From positions 1,228,001 to 1,288,000 of the forward strand of contig NC_064034.1 in NCBI RefSeq assembly GCF_932526225.1: a stretch of DNA of 60,000 nt, written 5' to 3'. The notes under the pieces are model-generated. The model worked only from the letters and a program-made list of their open reading frames with translations. It made no database searches and was not told the DNA's origin. Each line of letters starts with the position of its first letter. Positions within the stretch are counted from its first letter, which is position 1. Positions 52,978-60,000 of this stretch are shown here, piece after piece. A program made the position numbers and the translations under genes. The DNA comes from Nematostella vectensis. Lineage: Eukaryota; Cnidaria; Anthozoa; Actiniaria; Edwardsiidae.

Positions 52978-55900
52978 GTAAGTGAAAATCTTAACCTTCC
53001 TAATACATCTTTTACAAATAAGGTGGTTGCACTGAAAATCCATGTGTTGTAACCTGCCATGATTCATGGGTTGTGTATCAGGCAGGTAACCATGATTGGC
53101 TGAGGGGGGTGTACAATATCATATGGAAAAGGCATAGCATTTGAATATTCCTTAAAATAAGAAATGGCCCTCTTTTTGGCCGCCAAGGGGGAGTGCAGGC
53201 ACACCCTGGGCACCCCCTGTGTACGCACCTGTGTATGAATGGCTGAATCATAGTCTTTAAAAGCCATGCAAATGTTTAAAGGCACATAAACAAGAATGCT
53301 ACAGTTTTTATAACCTGGATTTGTTTTTATTTTTGCCCATGAGGCACTGTGGGTAATCTGACACGTGGATTCTCTGAGTGCAACCTTATTTAAAAGGTGT
53401 AAGTTGCAAGTAGACCTCACACCAACCTTACATACTTTGGTTTATTTGACAGCTGCTGAGAGAGCCCAGGTTCGACAGTTTTTCAAGGACTCTGCATATT
53501 CAGACAGACCTGTGGTATGTGCTAATGCCATCTTCCAACAAATATGGTGCAAATATAATTAATTATAAATGATCATTTTCGTCTTTTTGCACAGAGACGA
53601 AAGTTGCCCAGAAAGCAGTTTGTTCCATCAACAATAAAGAACATTACAGTCACTGGTGTCCATGGTAACAGGGTAAGAAAAGTTGTCATATATAGGGTTA
53701 TTGAATGATAACTCAGCATTATATAATTACACTTGTTATTTTTAGACTGATCACATGATGAGAAGATTTCCACAAAAGGCAAGTCACAATATAGGTATGT
53801 GCTACCTTAGACTGGTAGACAGTGGGACAGGGAGATTGTCAGAAAAAGGAACAAACAGACTGACCGGGCAGGAATATATAGGTATGTGCTACCTTAGACT
53901 GGTAGACAGTGGGACAGGGAGATTGTCAGAAAAAGGAACAAACAGACAGACCGGGCAGGAATATATAGGTATGTGCTACCTTAGACTGGTAGACAGTTGG
54001 ACAGGGAGATTGTCAGAAAAAGGAACAAACAGACAGACCGTGCAGGAATATATAGGTATGTGCTACCTTAGACTGGTAGACAGTGGGACAGGGAGATTGT
54101 CAGAAAAAGGAACAGACAGACCGGGCAGGAATATGGTTGCTACCTTTGATTGGTCGACAGTGGGACAGGGAGATTGTCAGAAAAAGGAACAGACAGACAG
54201 ACCGGGCAGGAATATATAGGTATGTGCTACCTTAGACTGGTAGACAGTGGGACAGGGAGATTGTCAGAAAAAGGAACAAACAGACAGACCAGGCAGGAAT
54301 ATATAGTTATGTGCTACCTTTGATTGGTAGACAGTGGGACAGGGAGATTGTCAGAAAAAGGAACAAACAGACAGACCGGGCAGGAAAGCATACAGTCACC
54401 AACAGAACTACAGAGCAGGAAGACAGACAAAGACTCAAATGCATGGATGCATAAATAGGCATTGTTGCTGAGACAATACAAAGGCTTTCATTATTCACAA
54501 AACAGAAAGTGATGCTTCTTTTATATTCTTTCCACAGACCTAGACAAAAGGAGGCTGCATTACCTGGGATATAACCTTCAGCAAGATGTTAACCTGGAGA
54601 TGAAGCACACAACTCGGTATGTACCTGGACAAGACTAGCCACTTACTATGTATTTCTAGCTGACGCTGGATCTTGTGGCTACATATACTCTAGGCTCTCA
54701 GAAGCAGCTGGTATTCAAGTCTTGTGTTTGATGTGTTTCATCTGTTCTTTGGTTGCAGGGAGAAATTCAAGTCTTCTGACCTGATAGTTAACTTGATAAC
54801 TTGTAGGACTGATGACCAAGAGAGATGTAATATGCTCTTGCTTCTACTAGTGGTAGGACTTTCCTTGGATCTCAAGCTATGGAATTTGATCCAAAATTCA
54901 ATTATCTAATAAACTAATGACTTTTTGACTCTAGGCCTCGTTAGAATTTGCCATCCCCTCTGCAATAGTTCAGCAAACACTAGAAGTTGCAAGACTGAAT
55001 AAAATAGAGTAAGTCATTTTCATCCATCAGTAAACATGGGGAAATGGACTCATGTGACCATGTCTCCACCCATGATTTCTATCCTGCTTGTTACAGTTAA
55101 TTTCACAATACTTCTCCGCAGGGGATTGGGAACCAAGTTGGCAACCCAAGTTGGCAACCCAAAGTTCCCAACTTCAATTTTTTTTACCCTTCAAAATGGA
55201 AAGAAATTCTTTTATATGGCAAGGGCTAAAAATGCCAACGCATTTTCACGTTCATGCTTAATAATGAATATAGATTTTTGTTCTAGTCACCGCTTTTTGT
55301 CTGAAAATGTCAATTTGATTGTTTGGAAGCGGTGCGTGTGTATGTCAAGGTTATTTTTTAGCCCTCAGCATAGGAACCCTTCTCATTTTCTTATTAGATT
55401 TGAAATAAAATTTAAATATAACAGTGTAATAGTCTAATTTCTATTACATCATCAATCTCAAATCTATACTTTTCTAACTCATTTTGAACGGCCCAACCTT
55501 AAAAAATCGAAGTTGGAACTTAGGTTGTGACCTTGGGAACTTAGGTTGCAAACTTTGGGTTATCAACATGGCAACACAAGTTCCCAACTTCCCGACGAAG
55601 TTCTAACCCCCCCCCCCCTGCAGTATTGTGAAATTAACTGTAAGATCATCTCAGGTTTTCAAACACATATAGAGACCTTTGAAGATGAAGATAGAAGATA
55701 TTTGACTTCTTTTTGTGCCTAGGTCTATTGAGACAATGGACGTATTTATGTTTTCAAGAGAGATAAGGTGCAGGATTGTGTCGCTCCTGTTGGGTGCTGT
55801 TAAGATTGAGAGAGACCAGAGTATTGTGAGTATTGGAAGGGTAATTGCAAGAAAAAGTGGTTTACTTTTATTTTGTAATAAGTAAATGGTTTGCAAAAAA

Positions 55901-58900
55901 AGCAGTAACATTCAACCTAGACAATTATTTTTGCTTCCACTGTGTTACAATGAGAATCTAAAAGTGATTATTGCTAGTTGTAAATGTTTTTTTCATGTTT
56001 TTGTTTATTGTTTTCTTGTTATTTTAGGATGGTGGGCTGTATAATCGTCTCTATTTGGGCTTGTATGATCTAGTGTCTGACCTTATTCGGTTGGCTAATG
56101 GTGATGACATCACTATGTAAGTAAAAAAATAAATAAAAAAAAATATAGCGTTTATATAGCGCTTATACAAACCATGTTTTAAGCGCTTCACATTTAAAAT
56201 CCTATTATGTATTAAGAACATCAATTCCTGGAGAATTGAGGAACACAAGCTTCTAGTAAGCTCACATACGTTAAACAAGCCAAATTCAGGGCCGAGAAAC
56301 AGAAAGATACTGTCCATGTCTGGACCAGGAATAAAACCCATTTCAGCAAAGGTGAGAGGCCCCATACGATTACGCACTAACACAATGGGCCACCCATGAT
56401 TCTGTGGCTTTGTAGCTATGTATGGTGCAGTTTCTGATATCTCTAAAAAAGAATAACTGGGCTGGCACTATTGAAACAACTTACAGACTTAATAGAGAAA
56501 CACAGTAATCATTTTTTTGGTATCTGAAACAACATTCTAATTCCCCTACAGATATCAAGCAATGAGGAAGAAATTTGATTCAAGGTAGGTAAATTATGAT
56601 TGGTTGTTTTATTCTGAATTTTTAAATCTCATGAATAGACATCATACAACCTCCTCTTGTAGAAAAAGTGGCTACCGCAGCCTTCTGGCTTCTGAAGTGG
56701 TTCAGCTGTTATGCATTGTTCCATCATTTTTCAACTTTATTGGTAGAGATCCTGGTATGTCATAATGAAGTTTATGTTCACTTTATTTCCATGTACTGTA
56801 CTATACATTTTGTGAATACTTTCTGTTAGAACTTTTCTTTACTTGCTTGCATCAATTTCTATTTCCATTCACCCTGCCACCGAAATTTACTAAAAAAAGA
56901 CAACTCAAAACAATAAAACAAACAAACAAATGAACAAAAAACGGTAAATGGTGACATAAAGGGCTTTTGTTAATTGTTTTTATGAAGGAACAAGGCACTT
57001 GTTTAAGGACTAGTATGGGTTGTGAGCTATGTAGAAATTATCTAGTCATGATGAAGTAGAAATAAGAAATCATCTTATCCTATCTCCCAGGTATCATGGA
57101 CCTCTTATCTGTTGGGACCAAAGACACCAATGTTGGTGAACAACTGAAGGCTTTGAGCTGGCAAATACAGTCAGCAGGGGTGAGCAAGCAAACTGTCAGG
57201 GAAAATCACTGAGACATTTTAACCAAACTTAAAATTTTGATAGCTCTATAGCTTCTTGATCATGTTTCTTTAATAGGGTGGTATGAACCGAGTTTATCAA
57301 GAGATCGGTCAATTCTTGCTCCACAAAACCAAGGAAGCGAACACACAGTCGCTTAATCCTGGTAAGTTCTAGAACCAACTATCAGTTAAGGATTCAGCTA
57401 ACTATGGATGCATGTATGTTTTTTTTTTAATTTTTTTATTGCATTCTTAGCTAAAACAGAAAAAATGAGCGAATCATTAAACTCACAATACCTTTCGTAT
57501 TGTGTTGAGCCAAGCTACATCATAACGGTAAATACAGTGCACAATCACAATGTAACTATGTGACTCAATGCCTCCTCCTCCGCCCCACTACATCTTCCCT
57601 TCCTTTACCTCGCCCCTCTACATCTTCCCTCCCTTTACCTCGTCCCTCTACATATTCAATGTATGCATTTCCCCTCTTCGTCTTCCCTCCCTCTCTGCCT
57701 TCCTTCCCTCCTTTTACATCTTCCTTTCCCCACTAAGCCCTCTTTGATTCCCTGATGTTCTTATCACATTACTTATGATCAGAGAGGAACCGAGAGGTGG
57801 TGCAGTATCAGGGTGATACTGATACTGATACCCTTACTTTGCCACACACTGCCACACCGAGAGGTGGTGCAGTATCAGGGTGATACTGATACTGATACCC
57901 TTGCTTTGCCACACACTGCCAGAAGCAAGAGAAGTTGTATACTACCATCGTGACATCTATGTACTGTAGCATTAATTTCACGTTTTCAACAGTCAAAGCG
58001 TCTGGTCCAGGTCCCTGACAGACCTCACTCTTCTGCAATGACAACAGGAAATGCAACCAGGTAATGATTTCTATCTGCAAAATAAGCAGTGATTTTTTTA
58101 GGGTTTTCTTTAGCTAATTTTTCATTAAATTGTGATGTGCAGAGGCAGCGATGATGCTGTAACAGCGCCACGCACCCGGGCACGTGCTGGCACCGCCCTT
58201 GGAGTCAGGACCAAGCGATCCGTGCGCATGCGCAGCCGCGCCAAGACTGCCACCAGGAGGCCAGGTCACTTTGCTAGTTTTTTTTAAATTTCATATTCCT
58301 GAATACGACCAGAGGAAAATTCTGGCTTCTAAACGTCACATTTACTTCAAAATTGCATATTCAACACATTGCTATAACCCAAGCCCTCAATAACTGAATA
58401 ATTTCCCTAAATTTGAGTAATTTATATTTGTATTTTTCTTCAAGTATATTTTTACACACGATAACTCGAATTCCCAAACCTGAACTATTTTTTTATTAGA
58501 TTTTACTAAAAGCGTAGGTCATACTATCGGCAGGGAGGATACAGAAACAAAGGTGTGCAAAGCCTCGCCTTTACTGTAGATTTCCTTCAAATTTTAAAAA
58601 ATACTGGAGGAGGTGAGGTATGAGCCTTCCCGGCCCCTCCCTTTGTTACATTCCCCCTATACATCATGCTTTATATGTCTTGGTGTATAGAAAAACATTC
58701 CCCTGATGATTGGGCAACCTCGAAACAGGCTTGTAGGGATGAAACAGTAGTTTTCATGTTTTTCCTATACATCAAGATATATGGGATTCCTTGTTCTTCC
58801 GTATTTATTTCTTGTTATCTCTAAGCCAAATATCTGAAAATAGGTGGGGCCCAAGCCTGCTCGGCCCACCCCTAGATCCGCCCCTGTCCCGCTCTACACC

Positions 58901-59433
58901 TGTGTATCGAGCACTGTTCTATGGACGCCTACGCTCACACATTATCATGCTTTATATACCTATTCCACAAAAGGTTGTCAGTGCAAACGGTGAATGGTAA
59001 ATGGCTTATGGGTACTAATTATTCGTAAAATTAAAGGTGTTAAATATAGTCCAGCAATGTCAGAGCCAAGCATTGGTCACCTTTAATGGATAATTGTTTT
59101 GATTTATCCATATTCTTAGGGACGCATGGTTACTTTCGGTCGTAGATCTGCCATTTCACAATCGCCATTTGCACTGACAACCTTTATTGAAATAAGTGTA
59201 TACATGTCATATATCAAGGTCTTTTGTACGTGTGTTTAATCGGATCTGCCGGTTTTTTGTAGCCCTGAGTGACCGAGTGGAAATAGGCCACCAGGTAAGC
59301 TAAGATTGTTATCCAGTATTTGCTTGATTTTTCTCTAAATATTGAGCGTTTTTTTCCTTTTTCCAGACATATGGTAGGCTGGTCGCTCTTCCTGAAACCC
59401 ATGTTGGACTGGTACAACTCGACAGCTTGGCAG
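51258..59433 (+). CDS. Leucine-rich-repeat protein, 22 exons seen, 3' end off the window
   Basis: Exons: 51258-51275, 51359-51428, 51511-51632, 52260-52416, 52915-52977, 53453-53514, 53595-53672, 53746-53794, 54538-54616, 54759-54852, 54935-55008, 55723-55825, 56028-56116, 56552-56584, 56663-56754, 57091-57179, 57277-57361, 57451-57527, 57993-58060, 58143-58264, 59263-59294, 59367-59433 (574 codons plus one base). The start is ATG 51258. Three to four LRRs lead into an LRR cap with WMLDGR, followed by a helical domain and an Arg-rich basic segment. All joins keep phase; the donor after 58264 (gtcact) is weak. I do not recognise the exact orthologue. The final exon has phase 1, so more exons lie beyond 60000. 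Confidence 0.85.
53453..54852 (+). CDS. LRR-protein exons 6-10
   Basis: Exons 53453-53514, 53595-53672, 53746-53794, 54538-54616, 54759-54852. Encode AERAQVRQFFKDSAYSDRPV, RRKLPRKQFVPSTIKNITVT, TDHMMRRFPQKASHNI, DLDKRRLHYLGYNLQQDVNL and DLIVNLITCRTDDQERCNML. No named domain is recognised. Confidence 0.82.
53795..54375 (+). repeat. ~87-bp array, ~6-7 copies, starting at the donor of exon 53746-53794
   Basis: Units run GTATGTGCTACCTTAGACTG, then GTAGACAGTGGGACAGGGAG, ending GGAATATATAG. The true border is CACAATATAG|gtatgtgctacc, so each unit repeats the donor with ~7 exon bases. The donor is lost in the unit at ~54132 (GGAATATGGTTGC). Confidence 0.92.
54935..57527 (+). CDS. LRR-protein exons 11-18: helical domain
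   Basis: Exons 54935-55008, 55723-55825, 56028-56116, 56552-56584, 56663-56754, 57091-57179, 57277-57361, 57451-57527. Encode ASLEFAIPSAIVQQTLEVAR, MDVFMFSREIRCRIVSLLLG, YNRLYLGLYDLVSDLIRLAN, LLASEVVQLLCIVPSFFNFI, MNRVYQEIGQFLLHKTKEAN and YLSYCVEPSYIIT. Mostly amphipathic helices; it could be an armadillo-like repeat region. No name assigned. Confidence 0.82.
56118..56395 (-). mobile_element. tRNA-type SINE candidate in an LRR-gene intron
   Basis: On the minus strand: a head starting GGGTGGCCCATTGTGTTAGT (A-box-like) and GGGTTTTATTCCTGGTCC (B-box-like), a ~130-bp body, then a tail TATAAGCGCTATATAAACGC ending in T-rich and TTTATTT repeats at 56118-56150. This head-body-tail order fits a tRNA-derived SINE. 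Antisense to the host gene. Confidence 0.55.
57780..57925. repeat. 73-bp tandem doublet with inverted sub-repeats
   Basis: ACCGAGAGGTGGTGCAGTAT followed by CAGGGTGATACTGATACTGA and TTGCCACACACTGCCA occurs at ~57788 and ~57857. It lies in the intron 57528-57992, after a C/T-rich stretch (57575-57735). Confidence 0.85.
57993..59433 (+). CDS. LRR-protein exons 19-22: basic Arg/Thr-rich segment
   Basis: Exons 57993-58060, 58143-58264, 59263-59294, 59367-59433. Encode SKRLVQVPDRPHSSAMTTGN, a basic stretch (RTRARAGTALGVRTKRSVRM then RSRAKTATRRP), ALSDRVEIGHQ and YGRLVALPETHVGLVQLDSL. The exon at 58143 is GC-rich with a weak donor, gtcact; phase demands it unless a further exon lies in 58265-59262. 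Confidence 0.75.
58954..59202. mobile_element. MITE family copy 2 (249 bp), in an LRR-gene intron
   Basis: Ends TATACCTATTCC and TTGAAATAAGTGTATA, with GGTTGTCAGTGCAAACGG and GCCATTTGCACTGACAACC inside. Same family and length as 35308-35553. Confidence 0.8.
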
Positions 59434-59895
59434 GTACAGTAATACAGCTCGCCAAAAAAAACTCGTACAGCTCGACAATACAACTCGTTCAGCTCGACAA
59501 TACAACTCGTACAACTTGACTTGGCAGGTAATACTGCTCGACAATACAACTCGTACAGCTCGACAATACAACTCGTACAACTTGACTTGGCAGGTAATAC
59601 TGCTCGACAATACAACTCGTACAGCTCGACAATACAACTCGTACAGCTCGACAATACAACTCGTACAGCTCGACAATACAACTCGTACAACTTGACTTGG
59701 CAGGTAATACTGCTCGACAATACAACTCGTACAACTTGACTTGGCAGGTAATACTGCTCGACAATACAACTCGTACAGCTCTACAATACAACTCGTACAA
59801 CTTGACTTGGCAGGTAATACTGCTCGACAATACAACTCGTACAACTTGACTTGGCAGGTGATACTGCTCGACAATACAACTCGTACAACTCGACT
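59434..59895 (+). repeat. ~20-70-bp composite array repeating the 3' edge and donor of exon 59367-59433
   Basis: True border GTACAACTCGACAGCTTGGCAG|gtacagtaat has units GTACAACTTGACTTGGCAG|gtaatactgc copied five to six times, mixed with a shorter module CTCGACAATACAACTCGTAC. The decoys keep a consensus GCAG|gtaat donor. Long minus-strand ORFs over it are repeat translations. Confidence 0.93.
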
Positions 59896-60000
59896 TGCGG
59901 TAACTCATCGGTGATATCACAGCAACACGCCAGAAGTACCATAGCAACACACATACAGTACAATCATAACGGTGACATACAGCCCGGAAACGCATTGGCA

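Noticed and set aside
59214-59995. Minus-strand ORFs of up to 179 codons rich in SCTSCIVEL
   Set aside because: Pure translation of the donor-derived array after exon 59433; no non-repeat domain.
1-60000. tRNA or rRNA genes
   Set aside because: No sequence with paired A and B boxes and a cloverleaf was found apart from the SINE head at 56395; no rRNA-like sequence.

Overview
This is animal nuclear DNA, most likely from an anthozoan cnidarian (sea-anemone-like). I infer that from the intron-rich genes, the strong conservation of two human-type housekeeping genes, the intronless 7TM genes lying among them, the CR1/L2-type LINE and the very large load of minisatellites. Nothing bacterial or viral is visible.

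Layout: (1) 1-831, minus strand: 5' part of an intronless class A GPCR that runs off the left edge. (2) 4659-30324, plus strand: the C-terminal ~1,022 codons of the deubiquitinase USP24 in 25 exons, including the whole catalytic domain. The N-terminal half must lie left of the window, so the GPCR probably sits antisense in a USP24 intron. A second intronless 7TM gene, a progestin/adiponectin receptor (PAQR) homologue at 23928-25175, is nested in the sense direction in another USP24 intron. (3) 30325-38326: a convergent intergenic region with transposon remnants and three minus-strand microprotein ORFs that share one architecture (Glu5, Gly11, a single membrane helix, basic tail). (4) 38327-50744, minus strand: a complete 15-exon gene for mitochondrial ribosomal protein uS9m (MRPS9, 430 aa) with a decayed LINE in one intron. 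(5) 51258 to the right edge, plus strand: a leucine-rich-repeat protein gene (22 exons seen) that starts 513 bp from MRPS9, head to head.

Most striking pattern: at a dozen or more exon-intron junctions of all three spliced genes, on both strands, the tandem repeat in the intron is made of copies of the adjoining splice site plus the edge of the exon. Both acceptors (7399, 12247, 21338, 25713, 29310, 29966) and donors (16695, 20588, 25821, 27445, 49782 minus strand, 53794, 59433) are affected. In the cases I translated, only the exon-proximal copy gives an open reading frame; decoy copies lead to stop codons. The same local tandem duplication appears inside the LINE and in the USP24 3' end.

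Other notable items are a 1,223-bp DNA transposon with 140-bp inverted repeats and a GAAA target duplication inside one repeat array, two copies of a ~248-bp MITE family, a tRNA-type SINE, and a 19-bp minisatellite of ~89 units with two interspersed variants. All exon joins were checked by hand for reading phase and GT-AG borders. Names come from recognising protein similarity, not from a database search.
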